Part shown: piece by piece, positions 35,285-48,089 of the stretch
Numbering within the stretch: the first letter of the stretch is position 1
How the letters are laid out: each line of letters begins with the position of its first letter
NCBI GenBank assembly: GCA_900095095.1
Contig: FMBT01000306.1
Location: 124,001-188,000, forward strand
Reading direction: 5' to 3'
From: Fragilariopsis cylindrus CCMP1102
Taxonomy: Eukaryota; Bacillariophyta; Bacillariophyceae; Bacillariales; Bacillariaceae
DNA: 64,000 nt
Position numbers and translations under genes: made by a program
The notes under the pieces: generated by a model
What the model saw: only the letters and a program-made list of their open reading frames with translations
Databases searched by the model: none
What the model was told of the DNA's origin: nothing

Positions 35285-36338
35285 ACAGTGGTCGTGGTAT
35301 TAAGATAGGGGCGAGTTGGGGGAGAGAGTTAGATATCATGTTTGAATAGCTCGGAATTGTATATAGATGTTAATGCACACTTACCAAATCCCATAGGTTC
35401 GCCATATTAGCTGATTCCCAAATCTGTCCTTGATTGGCAGCACCATCACCGTAACATGCGATAGCAACATTCATTGGTTCACCGGGTTTTGCTTTGTATT
35501 TATTTGCGAATGCTAATCCAGTTCCGACCGGAACTTGTGCACCAACAATACCATGTCCACCAAAAAAGTTATGTTCCTTATTGTACATATGCATCGATCC
35601 ACCTTTACCTTTTGTGACACCACCAGCCTTACCGAATAATTCACCAATAACTTCCGAAACAGATCCACCTCTCATTAATGCTAAGACGTGACAACGATAG
35701 GATGTGACCCAGGAATCTTCTGGTGCTAATGCCGCTTGGATACCACAGGCGACAGCTTCTTGACCGTCATATAAATGACAAAATCCACGAATGTTACGTG
35801 CCTTATATTCATTATCACATGTAATTTCCATTCTACGCATCGTGTACATAGTTTCAAAGATATTAACAAGTTCCTCCTTTGTTACCTCCGTGGTTTCTGG
35901 CGGACCTGTTTCAAAATTATGAAGCTGTATATATATATATATATATATGAATGTATTCAAATAAATTCGATTCCAATTCCGATTATAGCATTCGAAAGAA
36001 TTTAAAAAAATTATCATGGATTGTTGTTAGTTTTGTGGAATTGCAGACAGAAATGATTTTGAACAAAATTATGTTTTCTTCAATTTATTCACTAATTAGC
36101 TAGCACAACAAGAGCAAGAGCAGCAGCAACAACATGACATGACATGGCATATAAAACTTGGACAAAAAATAGACCAAACAAAACCAAAACTTACCTCATA
36201 GGAGCCGGAAATATCAAAGGCATGGCTTGTCGACGACATCGACGCACGTTGTGATAATGATGCCGATTGCTTCATCATCGTTGCCGATTTGCTGTTGGCG
36301 AGCACTCGACGGAGCATTGTGCTACTGGTAGAAAACAT
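34660..36338 (-). CDS. Pyruvate dehydrogenase E1 component subunit alpha, mitochondrial
   Basis: CDS is complement(34660-35205, 35385-35924, 36195-36338), 409 residues, both introns in phase 0. E1-alpha binds thiamine diphosphate and decarboxylates pyruvate together with E1-beta (EC 1.2.4.1). Exon 1 is a Ser/Arg-rich mitochondrial presequence (MLRRVLANSKSATMMKQSAS). The enzyme body has RGFCHLYDGQEAVACGI, KGKGGSMHMY, the ThDP motif GDGAANQGQIWESANMANLW and IENNHYGMGTS. RYHGHSMSDPG is the conserved serine loop that PDH kinase phosphorylates in other eukaryotes. The length is normal and the frame intact. It is the mitochondrial form, judging by presequence and sequence type. Confidence 0.96.
35206..35384 (-). 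other. PDH E1-alpha intron 2 with (TG)n
   Basis: This 179-bp intron carries a (GT)n microsatellite at about 35257-35281. Confidence 0.85.
35925..36194 (-). other. PDH E1-alpha intron 1 with (TA)n
   Basis: This 270-bp intron carries a (TA)n tract next to the acceptor, the same placement as in the Rab gene intron. Confidence 0.85.
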
Positions 36339-37317
36339 ATTTATTGTTGTTGTTTCTAAGCGGAATAAAATAAAACAATACTCTAGTACTACTACTATTC
36401 TTCTTCTTGTGTTAATTGTTGTTTTGTTCAAGTCGGTCGTACTAGTAACTTTGAACTCTAAAATTCAATTTGAACAAACTACTGCCTTTGTTGACTAACG
36501 TTTTACCGGCATTAAATTCTAAAGGATGGATGTTTAGTTGTTCAAGCCAGCTGCCTTCTTTTTTGCGTGAAAAATTACGTGCCGTTCATGTCGTTATGAT
36601 CCAATCATTAATTAGCCCTTCTCCGTTCGACTAATTTGACTAGTAAAATGAAGGGGGAAGGGGGAAATATGCATTGTACGATGATTGATATTGTACAAAT
36701 TAAAATAATATGGCAATAACAAAAAGCTAAGGAGGATTTTTAATACATGACGTCTACACAGTCATTTACATCATTATCATGTTTAGCATGCTAATGCTCA
36801 TACTATTTGTTTTGATTTTACTGCAGGTTAGGACTTACCCAGCAACTACCTCTCTAGCTGGCTTGCCTAGCTAGCTAGAGTTATCAGATATAGATGGCAG
36901 ATTCTTTTTGAGAACAGCATGTCACCCATAAACTTAGATTTCTTTGTCATACAGTATGACACAAGGATTATAAAATCAAATGTATATTATAATATATACA
37001 TAATATAGTGTGCATAATATGATATTCCCAGTAATGAATTTATATCAGAAACTAATCACTAGTACTACTACTTGTATTCATTAGGACTATACCTTCTTTT
37101 TTTTCGGTGTATGTCACTTCTGTGTTATAATAGAAACAATATAGTAGAAGATAAATATTTTATTTTAAATAGATAATTATGTCATTAATAAATGATATAT
37201 GTTATGTGTTTTTCTACTACTAGTATCATCCCCCCTTTTATTGATAACCATCAACATATTCTCACTTCACTTTCTATTTATGAATGTATGTATGTTTTAG
37301 TATTATTTCTCTGTCTG

Positions 37318-37349
<32 letters not shown>

Positions 37350-37566
37350 TATATAACATATAAATGGGCTCATTTGGTTGATTTATATCTGATGTTGTGT
37401 TCATTCATTTTCAGTGTTTAGTCGCTCGTCGTGCTTAGCTTGTACATGCTCATTCCTTTTAGGTATGCGCAACACTTCTTTATTTTTTAAATTATATTCT
37501 TTATATTGTTTTTTATATATACAGTTTTCTATTCACGACAAAAGATGAGCTTTGGACTGTACCGTA
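36339..37566. other. Intergenic, no gene seen, (TA)n tract
   Basis: About 1.2 kb of AT-rich sequence. A (TA)n tract of about 38 bp lies near 37317-37355. CTAGCTAG-type clusters occur near 36852-36878. No gene is seen. Confidence 0.5.
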
Positions 37567-38438
37567 CTACTCAGTAGTTGCTGCTGAAGATGCGGCTATG
37601 GCTGAGGCAGCGGCTGCTGCTGCGGCAGCCGCTGCTCCAGCTGAATCTTCTGTTGTAGTAGGGACCGACGGTGCTGCTGCTGCTGATGATGACGATGATG
37701 ATGGAGTTGTTGCCCATGCTGCTGCTGCTTCTTTAGTAGCCTTAGCGGAAGGTTGAGCTGCTGCGATGAGGGTTGTACTAAAAATTTCTTATGTAATAAT
37801 TTTGCACCATGGATGGCAATATAACATTTCCTGGCTTCGTCAATGGTTGAAAAAGAAACATGCCCATACCGTGATGCGAAAGCGGATCGTACCGTCACAG
37901 CTTTCACTTCACCATAATCTTCGAGGAGTTTGATCAAGGGTGATTCTTTAATTAATGGATGCAATCCAAATAACATTAAATTTGGTGTGGTGATTTTACT
38001 TTCCGCATCCTGTTCATTTGTATTATCAACTGGTGGTAATTCTTCTAATTTGTACTTTTCAACATCTGTTATACTAGCTGAAACTGGTGGTGGCATAGCA
38101 ATCTTTGCCTTCTTACTGACGATCTTGCTCGGTGATGAAGTTGTAGTTGCAGTTGTAGTTGTTGCTGATGCTGTTGTTGTTGTTGTTGTTTCAGTCTTTT
38201 CTCCATCTTCGTCATCCTTCTTATCATCATCATCGTCGTCGTTGAGTTTACGTTTCTCACCTCCTTCTTCTCCTGCGCCTTCTGATGATGCTGATGCTGC
38301 TGCTGTTTCTTCTTCTTTTTTGGTTTCAACATTGCTATCGGTATCAGCAGTAGTGGTTGCTGTCGCAGTTGCCTCCGCCACAACGTTCGTCGCTTCTGTT
38401 GCTGCTGCTGCTTCTACTACTTTTTGTTCTTCCCCCAT
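37567..38438 (-). CDS. RRM-domain RNA-binding protein, one probable frame break
   Basis: The ATG is at 38438 (MGEEQKVVEAAAA). The first half is acidic and Thr/Ala-rich low complexity with KKAKIAMPPP. One RRM follows at about residues 150-225: PNLMLFGLHPLIKE (RNP2-like), ALLEDYGEVKAV-type spacing, then RYGHVSFSTIDEA (RNP1-like) and KKFLVQPSS. After this the annotated frame turns to Gln/His-rich text. One extra base near 37761-37770 instead gives AAQPSAKATKEAAAAWATTP and an Ala-rich tail ending at a stop at 37567, which suits the Ala-rich N-terminus better. The role is probably RNA binding; no specific target can be named. Confidence 0.7.
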
Positions 38439-41227
38439 ATTTGCAATTTTCTTTTTTTATGTTGCAATTCTATTGTCTTCGTTAATGTCGTGCTACTGTA
38501 CTAGTATGCTGTGCGATACTTTGTATGTTTCTCTCGTTTATATCGATCGTGTACTGTAGACTTTGTGAGGATAGTTGTTGTGGCCTACGTCTAGCTGTTT
38601 TACTTATTAACTTGTCACGTATCACGTTCTTGCTGATCTTTGAACATTGATTACAGGAGTAGTCGCAGCCGATGAGATTCTAATGACGAGTAGCAGTGAG
38701 TCGACATTCTTCTTTCTGCACGATCGAGTTGTCAATTGCAATTGGGCGGACCTCACATGCCATACTGTTTTAGTACATGTGCCAAAGATACCTATTGAAG
38801 CGAACGAACAAAGCAATCATAAACACAATTCCCTTTTTATGCCACGACTTTGATGGATCACTATTGCCACGGCAGACGGCAGATGGACATTCATAATTCT
38901 CAATCAATCGAATCGTTGGAGGGGTATTATTTCGGATGGAGTATTTTTTGGTGTCTAACACGTACCCCATACACGTTTGACCTCTATGATGCATGTTCTT
39001 CTTTTTACGTCATGTTCAACTTCCGCACGCAAGGAGAACAAGAATCACGCATGGAGATCAAGGATCACCAAGATTGAACACAAGAGACCACAAACGGTGA
39101 AGGTGCAAATGCATGCCCCCAAAAACCTTGGAGAAAAACTATATATTGTTAACATATATCGTAGAAGAAGATATGGAATAGGTTACTGTAACACCGAAAT
39201 ATGTCTCAACTTATTGCCCCAACTTAACAACGTAATATAATAGGTGGGGTATCTGTCTTGGGAATGATTGTCCAATGGTTTACTTATCAAGAGATATGTC
39301 GCACACCACGCAAAATCCCATGCTGAAGAATGATAGTGTCAACTTGTCATATTTAAAGTAGAATGAATTGATGTGTGTATGTGTGTGTATGTGTGTATAC
39401 GTGTGTGTGCAGCATATGTATTGTAAGTATGTATAGTATACACCATACCCCATATACAACCTGTTTGCTTTGCTGCTTTGCTTTTACATTGCTTTGAGAG
39501 AGAGGAGGGAGAGGAGAGAAAATTAGACAGGGTAACAAATCATGATGTGCCGTGCACTAAAAAGATGTATAAACATCACAAATTCTCATTGGGAAACCCA
39601 TGTATCAAGGTAATAGAAGAGAGAAAAGACTGAATCTTATGGTATGGCAAGTCCCAGCCAGTGACATAGAGGTGCAGCAGTACTTCTAAAGATAAAGAGT
39701 GATACATATAAGGATAATATCCATGCAATTTTAAGCAAAAAACGTCATAATACATACCCTACCCAGCAACAATAGATAGATATCTATATATTATGTAATG
39801 AATGGTTACTAGTAATCTACTATACTACTATACTGCATGCACTGCCATGCCAAAAAAATATTCAAGGTTGAAATCATCCATGACTAGATTCCTTCAAAAG
39901 TATAAGATAAAAGGCTGCTGCAACACACAGTGTGTTGTCCATGCTGTAGGTCTAAGGTGTGTAGGTAGGCATGTGCACTGGTTTTAATGTGTCATCATTT
40001 TCTGATGCAGCAGTTTATGGTCTAGTACTATCAGAATATTACTACCACTAATACTACCATCCTTTGCATCGGACTCTGTGTGTGTCTCTATCTATTTATT
40101 GGCCGTTGGTTGATTGTTCCCACCAATATAATTCAAACACTCAATGAATTGCTGCTGGGTTTTCAAAACCAGACAGAAGGGTGTGGGGACAAATGCACAA
40201 TTGGTTGGCAGACCCACCATGCCATGATTGCACGCAGACAACATTTATTTTGAGTTCATGTTACTAGTGCATAATTCTTGTTTATTAATAATGTTTGACA
40301 ATAAATTGTTGAAGTCATACTAATAGTGTACGGCACGGTACAGTAACGTTAGGTGGAGGATTCAATAATCGTTTTAGTTTTGGATTCGCTAGAAGATAAG
40401 AAGTACCTTGAACCTGTACAGCTAAACACTAAAATTTATGCCTATGACGCCATTACATTACCGTTTAAGTAAGATAGGCACGAGGCAATACTTCCTTTCT
40501 GTGGTCGTCTTCAATAGTGTTCAGGTCCAGAAGTGTGTGAGTATAGCACCAGTTGAACGGAAAGCGAAGGAGTATGTACGGTAGTCGTAATTAAATACGT
40601 CGTAAAGATGAATCAGTCACTTCTTATAAGATGAATTGTGTTAAAGAACGCTAAAAGTTGTAATTGCGTGCTGCCTGTACGCAGGTGTGTCGTCGTGGTG
40701 AGACCTTGTATACATTATTTTACTAAGAAAAACGAGGAGACCAAGATTTTTATTGTTTTGTTTATTGTGTTATTGTTTAAATTAATGAGTGTACCTCATT
40801 TATTCCGAAAAAATGAAGGGTACGTGTTTAATTATAACTAAAGGGTTTGCCTTGAAGGTTTGAATTTGTATGATGTTAACGCTTTAAAGTTGTTCCGTCT
40901 GCTTGTTACCTGTAACGCGATGGTCGTATTGAGTGCGAATCGATGTACTAGTATGGAATACGATAATTGTCTGAATATAACATATCATATATAAAAATGC
41001 AAAAATATATAGAGTAATAAGACATAGAATGTTATATGATTACTAGAATGTAGAATTTAGTACCATGTTGTATGATGTAGTTGTAGCTATTTTTTTGTTT
41101 ACGTTTTCCCTTTGTTCTTTCTTTTAGCTCGATGTTAATGTTGATTTGATATACAAAATTTATGTATGTATATATGTATGTATGCATTCATTCATTCATT
41201 CTTCTTCATTTGACTTTTTACTACGAT
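38439..41227. other. Long gene-poor region, 2.8 kb
   Basis: No gene can be supported. It contains a (TG)n-like tract at about 39370-39410 and scattered ORFs of 60-90 codons without recognisable domains. Microsatellites, the absence of coding and the size suggest non-genic or decayed repeat sequence. Confidence 0.5.
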
Positions 41228-42426
41228 CTATGCTGCCGCTGCAGGATCATCTTTTGCAATCAATGGTAATATCATATTAAAGAATCCATCCATAGATTTT
41301 CCTAATGTATTGACTTTTCCACAGTCGATAACATACATCATCGTCGACAATAAATATTGCATACACATTCCAGCTTTATGATGATCACCTAACGAGTGAT
41401 GGATTTGTCCCAAGTTACTAACAAGTGCCATAGAATGTATAACAGGCACACCAACATTAATAGTTTGTTTCATTAATATTTGATGTGAATGTTCATACAA
41501 TGATAATGCCTTTTGTAGGTATATTCTTCGTATGTTTTCATTGGCTCGTTTTTTTCTTGATGCTGAGAATGATGATGATGCAGTAGTATAGAGTTGCAGC
41601 TGGCGCTGTTCTTCTTCTTCTTCTTCTTCTTGCTCTTGAGATAATTGGACCGATTTTAGATGATGAGATAAGGCAAGATTGTAGATAGCAACATAAGATA
41701 GTTGTTCACAAACTTCGACGTCTAACGGTGAATGAAAATGATCTCCTCGAACTAGAATAGGATCACGAAAGATTGATACTTGTAGTTTATGCTGTTGCTG
41801 TTGCTGTGTTGTTCTTCTTGTTCTTGATCTTGAGCATCATGAGGGTTTACAGTAGTGCTGTTAGTATAACATCTGTTGTTATTACCTATACTATGACGTC
41901 CATTAACAGCAACGGCAGTCTTGAGAAAACATGATGCTGATGGAGAGGTGAAGAAATCGTACCTGAAGCCATCAGATGATGATGAGGAGGAGGAGGAGGA
42001 TGGGGGGTGAAGATGGTCTTGGTCTTGTGTTTCTTGATGCTGTTCTTGATGTGACGATGATGAACTGTTAGCAGCATCAGTAGCGGTATCTGCATCATTT
42101 TCATCGTCATCGTCGACATCCATACAAAAATCGTCGTCGTCTTGATCATCATCATCATGATATTCTTGATTATGACCATTATCATCGTTATCTTCATCTT
42201 CTTCATTGTTCATTTCATCTGGTGGAATCAAGATCTTTGCATCACCCGATAAAACAAGTTTTAAGGTCTTCAATGTATGCGTTAATGATACGATCGCATC
42301 ATCGTATTCACCATTAACAATCAGCCAGGAGGTTTCATTGATTAGTTTAGCTGGATGGCGTGACATCTTAGATACTTGTATCGATACTTGATCAAATCTG
42401 TTGGTACTTGTACTTGCAGTAGACAT
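41228..42426 (-). CDS. Diatom-type TPR-like protein, one frame break
   Basis: The ATG is at 42426 (MSTASTSTNRFDQV). The N-terminal part contains NETSWLIVNGEYDDAIVSLT, a TPR-like helix pair, then long Asp, Ser and Gln stretches. The first frame stops at VILF near 41752. One missing base around 41764-41780 restores IFRDPILVRGDHF, SYVAIYNLALSHHLKS and IYLQKALSLYEHSHQIL. The text then runs into VGVPVIHSMALVSNLGQIHH and SLGDHHKAGMCMQYLLSTMM with a stop at 41228. The pattern (YNLALxHHLK, ALxLYExA, LxNNLGxIH) is common in a large diatom family of TPR-like proteins of unknown role. Confidence 0.68.
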
Positions 42427-44601
42427 TACAGTTCTTTTTTTTATGAAGTATGAGAAATAATTGAATGATGAATGAACACACTGTGTGTAAAATTGACGGT
42501 TTCTGTCGGGGTCAAGTGAATGAATCGGTAGTTATCTCAAAATTTTGTAAGAAGTGCTGTACTTGAAGTAAGAAAACTAAGTCGTCGGGCGATGTATTGG
42601 TCCTTTATTGTTGATGTACTTGTAGGTTTTATGTACTGTAATGACGATGTTACAGTGGTATGACAGCGGAAGTCGCGAACCGCGAAAGTCGCGAAACACA
42701 ACTGCTGCAACATACTGAGTAGTATCCGACGATTAGAATTTTTTTTCCGAATGCAACATAATTAAAAATGATGGTAGCGCCAATTTTAATATTCTTCTTA
42801 TCGTGCAACGATTTTAATATTCTTCTTATCATTGTCGCATTTTTGTTTTAAATTTCACGTCATTCATTATATTTTGTACCACTTACATGGCTTGGAATGT
42901 TTTGTTATGTTTTGGTAAGAATATTATTATTAATGTTCTTGTAGGGGCCATAAAGTTTGGTCCCTAAGTAATTTTATAAATTTGAATAATTTTGATCCGA
43001 TCGTGTGACTTACACTTATTATCTGAAAGCTGCTGCTTCGCTCCTCCCTACTAGCAGTACTTCCTTGCATGCAATTTTCAGATGATTCACTATTGATCTT
43101 TTTATGCCTTCTACTTCCTTGCATGCAATTTTCAGATGATTTACTTTTGATCTTTTCTAATCTCCTTGTCACACTGTGTAGAAATCTTATAAAGAAAGTG
43201 GTGTAGTGTGTGTGTGTGTGTATGTGTTTTTGGGCTTGCAGTCTTCTTTTCTTGTCATCATTGCATACTACAGTACCGTCATGGTGAAATTAATTTAATT
43301 GATTCTTTTGGACAATTTTCCCCGTGTTATTCGCCATTATTACTACTCCACCTGTGGACAGAAATACAATAAAACTGGGACCATTGGTTGGTGTACACAA
43401 TTAGAAGAGGATGATAGATATTCATTCTCAGCAGCAATTGGTCTTCTGTGTGTATTTTTAAACCTTGAGACGCAAGATACATGTGCAACAAGGTCAGGAG
43501 CAATACTATTCAGCTTCAATCAAGCAGGCCACACTGCACTGTCCCACATGAACTCTATCACTGAGCCTATACTCAGCTATGCTGTGCTAAATATGTGCTT
43601 GTGCAATATTTTTAGATTATATATCCAAAATTTATTTTTTATATATGAATCAAGTAATTCCACTCATAGTGGAGATGGTAACACCTCACTGGGCCAAGTT
43701 AATGGGCTTGGGAGCTTGCAAGGTGCCAAAGCACAATTTATTTTGTCCTATTCTTCACTTTCATTTGCATCATCAAAGAATTTCATTTTTTCACCTTTTA
43801 TATGGAAATTATTGTGTGTTTTTTTACACGCATATAAAATACACCAAATTCCCTACAGTATAGCATAAATAACTTTAAGGAAATGACCAAATTTTGAGAG
43901 ATGCACATTGATTAGTAGAAAGCTATGCATGATGTATATAGCACCATCTTACATATGGTCACACATATAGTCATAAGCAATAATTTCAATGGTTTTGATG
44001 CTTGCGTGATATATATGATATGCAAGCTCTGCCATTGCAGCATATGACAAAGAGAAAGAGGGTCCAATTTTACTAATTATTTGTATAACTTCATTAGTGT
44101 TCCATGAAATGGGTCATTAGGATCTCCATATTATATACAATATGCTTGTAGTTAGTATACATGATTATGCTAGAGTAGGAACTGCTTTATTGAACACACA
44201 CACACACACACACACATCAAAACTATCTATCCATAGCTAGCTGCTGCAGAAAATATAGGCCATAGGGATTGGCTGTCTATGACATTGTTGTAGGATGGAT
44301 TGACACCTGTTGCCCCAATGCATTTCTGATAATCTAGTCTTCACTGTCAATATATCTAGTGCAGGGTATAACAAGAAATGATGCCAATCTAAATAGGGGA
44401 CAATCAGCCTACTAGTAAAATACTTTAGTGTTGTAGTGTATATTGTATCATAATGGTGTGAGTACAAATGCTATTATAAAAGGTAAACCTGAAACTACAA
44501 TGTATAAATGAGATCCATGTGTTTGTGCATGTCATTCAGGATATTCATCAGCAATAGAGCTAAAATTCACAGTCTGTTTTTATTGTTTTGTTAATGTTCT
44601 T
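42427..44601. other. Gene-poor region with a tandem duplication
   Basis: No gene is supported. A 57-bp unit containing CTTGCATGCAATTTTCAGAT is tandemly duplicated near 43060-43155. Simple repeats (GT)n and (CA)n lie near 43205-43222 and 44194-44214. A 189-codon open frame at 43299-43868 has no recognisable domain and ordinary AT-rich composition. Confidence 0.5.
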
Positions 44602-45525
44602 TTACATAGTTACACCTAGACTGTAATCACAATTCTTTTTGTCACCTGTTAAACACGAATCGATTAAGGTTTCAAAATTGGTTGTAACCACACCTTCCCC
44701 TACCGGCTTGGCTCGTAAATCAAATGAACGACCACCATAAACATTAGGATATCGGATAGATTCTAACATAATTTGAGCAACATCTTCTCTTGGTACCGTA
44801 CGTGATTCGGTATCACCGTACGATAAATCATCATCGACACCAATAACCAATTCACGTTCACTACCCGGTTCATTAAGTAATCCACCCGGATGGACGATAG
44901 TATAAATCAAGCCATCACTTTTTTCTTTACTGATTAGATACATTTCTGATTTTCTTTTCCATTTGACAATATTCCCACCAATTTCTTTTTCATCGACGAT
45001 GGTTCGTCCTAACATATTGAGCGGATGATTAGGATCCGTTCCTCCCATCGTTGAACACAATACGACATGTACACCAGATGGACAGGCATCTATTTGATTC
45101 TTTTGTCCTTCCCAATCCACAATATCAGGACCACCATTTGGAAATGAAAATATAGGACGACCAGTATCAGGATCAAGCTCTCCCGGGATTGGTTTTGCGG
45201 ATGTAGCAATACAGAATGCTACAGTATCTTTCCCAACAACGGCAGCGACAGCCTCCCTATTGGTAACATCCACAACAGCAATCTTTGATTCTGATATTCC
45301 CGATTCAATTAAGGCTGCCTTACTTGCTTCACTTCGGACTAATCCTAATGGTTCAAATTCATCAGGGCATGCCAGTAGTTTACGAAATAAGGATTGACCC
45401 GTTTGTCCACCGGCACCAGTAACGATCACCTTTTTGAGTGCCAACGCTTCATTCGATCCTGTCATAGCAGCGAATAAAAGCAAACAAAATAATGCTGTTA
45501 ATGTATTGGTCATTCGATGCATCAT
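44602..45525 (-). CDS. Secreted atypical SDR (NAD(P)-binding, NmrA-like)
   Basis: The 307-residue protein has an intact frame. A signal peptide (LTALFCLLLFAAMTGSNEALA) leads into KKVIVTGAGGQTGQSLFRKL. GAGGxTG is the glycine-rich NAD(P)-binding motif of atypical SDRs such as plant At5g02240. It continues with VLCSTMGGTDPNHPLN, WKRKSEMYLI (replacing the YxxxK site), TIVHPGGLLNEPG and VPREDVAQIMLESI. The enzyme is probably an NADP-binding reductase or regulator. The leader points to the secretory pathway or, if a plastid signal follows, the chloroplast. The substrate is unknown. Confidence 0.88.
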   Translation of the reverse strand: MMHRMTNTLTALFCLLLFAAMTGSNEALALKKVIVTGAGGQTGQSLFRKLLACPDEFEPLGLVRSEASKAALIESGISESKIAVVDVTNREAVAAVVGKDTVAFCIATSAKPIPGELDPDTGRPIFSFPNGGPDIVDWEGQKNQIDACPSGVHVVLCSTMGGTDPNHPLNMLGRTIVDEKEIGGNIVKWKRKSEMYLISKEKSDGLIYTIVHPGGLLNEPGSERELVIGVDDDLSYGDTESRTVPREDVAQIMLESIRYPNVYGGRSFDLRAKPVGEGVVTTNFETLIDSCLTGDKKNCDYSLGVTM

Positions 45526-46096
45526 GGTCGATTCTTGTCTTCTGTTGCTTTGAATACGAGTTGGTTGGTTGGTTGGTTGGTTGGTTGGTTGGTTGGTTGG
45601 TTGGTTGGTTGGTTGGTTGGTTAGTTAGTTATTTAGTTAGTTAGTTGGTTCGTTGGTTCGTTGCTTAGTTTTTTATGATCCTTTCACACAAGGAAATTTT
45701 ACTTTGATTATATTGGATGATCATCATAGATTTCGATCGTATTGTATTCGATGATTCATTCATTCATGTCATCGATTTGCTTCATTCATGTACAGTAGTG
45801 CAATGTACAGTACAGTACCTATCGTACTCGTACTGTAGCGTGTATATTCATTGATTTGCTTCACGAACCACATAAATCCAGTCACATTAGTGAGTCAATC
45901 GATATGACGTTGAAGATATTTTGCGACATCACATCAATCCGATCTAAATCTGAAAGAGGAGAAGGAGAAGATCGACACAATCAATCGGCCTTGAAATCAC
46001 ATCAACGACTTGTTTGGCCAAATCCCGAGGAAGAAATAGCTAGTAAACAGCAAGAATAGCAAGGTAGCAGCAGCGCAGCACAACTCTTACGGAATC
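45526..46096. repeat. Divergent region with (TTGG)n microsatellite
   Basis: The region between the SDR (minus) and EF-hand/nitroreductase (plus) starts carries a (TTGG)n tract at about 45560-45622. It degenerates to TTAG repeats to about 45660. The tract is about 35-100 bp upstream of the SDR start codon and so probably lies in its promoter or 5' UTR. Confidence 0.7.
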
Positions 46097-47529
46097 ATGA
46101 TGATGACGATTCCTGATTCTTCACCAGTTTTCATAGTAGCAGGGAGAGCCATTCTAGTAACGGTATTCGTAATTGCATCATTAGCATTTCCTGAAGGCTG
46201 TTCAGGCTTCACAACGTTGACACGACTCTCTCGATTGGCATCAATAAAATATAATGTCGGTGGGATTTTATTGAATACGAAACAACATCATACAAGTAGA
46301 ACGACGACACCATCGTTGTCCCTACTGTTTGCTGGGACTGATGATGATGATGATAACGACGACAGTAGCAATGATGATGAAGGGGAAGCAACTCAAACAG
46401 TCGTTCAAGATTTAATGTTATCATCAAGTGGTACAGAAGCACATGCATTAGAAGTGTTTTCAAAATATGCATCAAAAGGCTTGTATGAGGGACAAAAATA
46501 TATCACACAAGCAGAACATTTATTTGAAATCCTATGTTGTTTAGATATAGAAGCAACAGAAGATGATGCTGAAATTGTTTTTAAATATTTAGATGAGGAT
46601 GGTGATGGTCGATTATTATTTAATAATGAATTTTATCCATGGTACGTAACGTTTACTGCTGCGTTATTTTAATCAAATGAATTGAAATAAACTACACCTA
46701 CTGTCCGGAGCTTTCCTTTTTCGATGATTCCGCAATTTTAAATTATTCTACTGCGTCCCTCGTCATCAAGTTGTTGACAGCATAGCTCTTCCTGTTTTTT
46801 CTTAAAAAATCAAAGCAAACTATACTGTACGATACTGCAATATTTTCAAATTGTTCTAACAAAACTTTCTCTGGTATCTTCTACAGGTATATTAATGCAT
46901 ATGATGCAGCTGCAGAAGTTGCAGAAAGTTTTCAATCCTTATTAGTTGGTCGAAGATCGATAGATAAATTTGATAAAACACTAGTTGACGATGATGTTGT
47001 ATATCGTGCGATACAATGCGCCATTGCCGCACCAAATAGAGAATGCACCGAGCCGTGGAGATTTATTTGTGTCGGAGAACAAACTGTATCAAAATTTGCT
47101 GCATTGAATGAAAAATTAACAAATGCCGATGCAAAGGAAGGGGAATTTAGTACTAACTACAAATTGCACGGCGATTGGACGAAAATTGCACCCGGTTGGT
47201 GTGTAGTAACAGCAAAAATTAGTTCAAACGACGACGAGAATAGTAGTGGTATTGATTTGCCGTCTATGGTCACTCAAGAAGATTATAAATCAGTATGTTG
47301 TGCAATTCAAAACTTTATGTTAAGTATGTGGAGTGAAGGGATCGGTACAAAATGGACAACAGGACCAGTCCAAAAAACAGAAGAATTTGCCGATTTGTGT
47401 GGTGCCGATCATGATAAGGAACGTGTTGTTGGAATAATTTGGTACGGCTATGCTAAAGGAGGCACCCAATATGCTGATCCACGAAGAAGAAAATTATCAG
47501 TAGAGGATGTACTTACTACTTTACCATAA
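46097..47529 (+). CDS. EF-hand / nitroreductase fusion protein, probably plastid
   Basis: Exons 46097-46641 and 46887-47529 join within a Trp codon and encode 395 residues. A signal peptide (AILVTVFVIASLAFPEGCSG) is followed by FTTLTRLSR, a Phe that fits the diatom plastid cleavage rule. Then come an acidic linker and EF-hand-like helices; KYLDEDGDGRLLFNNEF matches a calcium-binding loop DxDxDGxL. The second half is a nitroreductase: LLVGRRSIDKFD, AIQCAIAAPNRECTEPWRFI, then IQNFMLSMWSEGIGTKWTTG and ERVVGIIWYGYA. Nitroreductases use FMN and NAD(P)H. Calcium control is a reasonable inference from the fusion but unproven. The splice junction falls between the two domains. Confidence 0.87.
46642..46886 (+). 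other. Intron between the EF-hand and nitroreductase parts
   Basis: This 245-bp intron has donor GTACGT and acceptor CTACAG. It splits TGG after two bases and joins PWY to INAYDAAAEV. Confidence 0.85.
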
Positions 47530-48089
47530 ATTGTACTACATTTCAATACTTGAGAGTATTTGAATACCTACTTTAATAAATAAACAACACACTTTTAGAA
47601 GAAAAGAAAAGGGATACTCGATTAAGTGTCAATATCATCCTCTGCCTTCTAGACTACGTTACTTTGAAGTAGTCTTCAAACGGTATTAAACTAACGCCTG
47701 TGCTTGTGTCAGTAGGTACGGTAGCTCGACCAACAACAAAAAATGCAATTGTGTCATCATCACCTACGCTATCTATCCATACTAATGACAACGCTGATTC
47801 AAACGGAACTGTGCAATATTCTAATTTCTGATTTAAGTTACACTATTTGTGTAAGAGAAGGAGAGATACAATGCATATCGTTTTCTATAAGATCTATTAT
47901 TCTATTACATGTAGTTTGTTATGCTTTTCCTTTGTTTGTTTAGGAAGCTTCTACTGTGTGCATCGATTTATTTTGAGACACTAAATGGGGAGGTATATAG
48001 TAATGTAGGAATGACACTTCACTTTTTACATCACTTGGCTGTGACAGAAATGATTATTGATCTCATTGGTCCCGCTGTCATAGCTATCG
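47530..48089. other. Convergent intergenic region
   Basis: No gene is seen between the nitroreductase fusion and the class 3 lipase. Confidence 0.5.

Noticed and set aside
37930-38559. 209-codon plus-strand ORF with Val and Ser runs
   Set aside because: It is antisense to the acidic low-complexity part of the RRM gene.
43299-43868. 189-codon plus-strand ORF
   Set aside because: No recognisable domain, no splice partners, and it lies in a gene-poor, repeat-bearing region.
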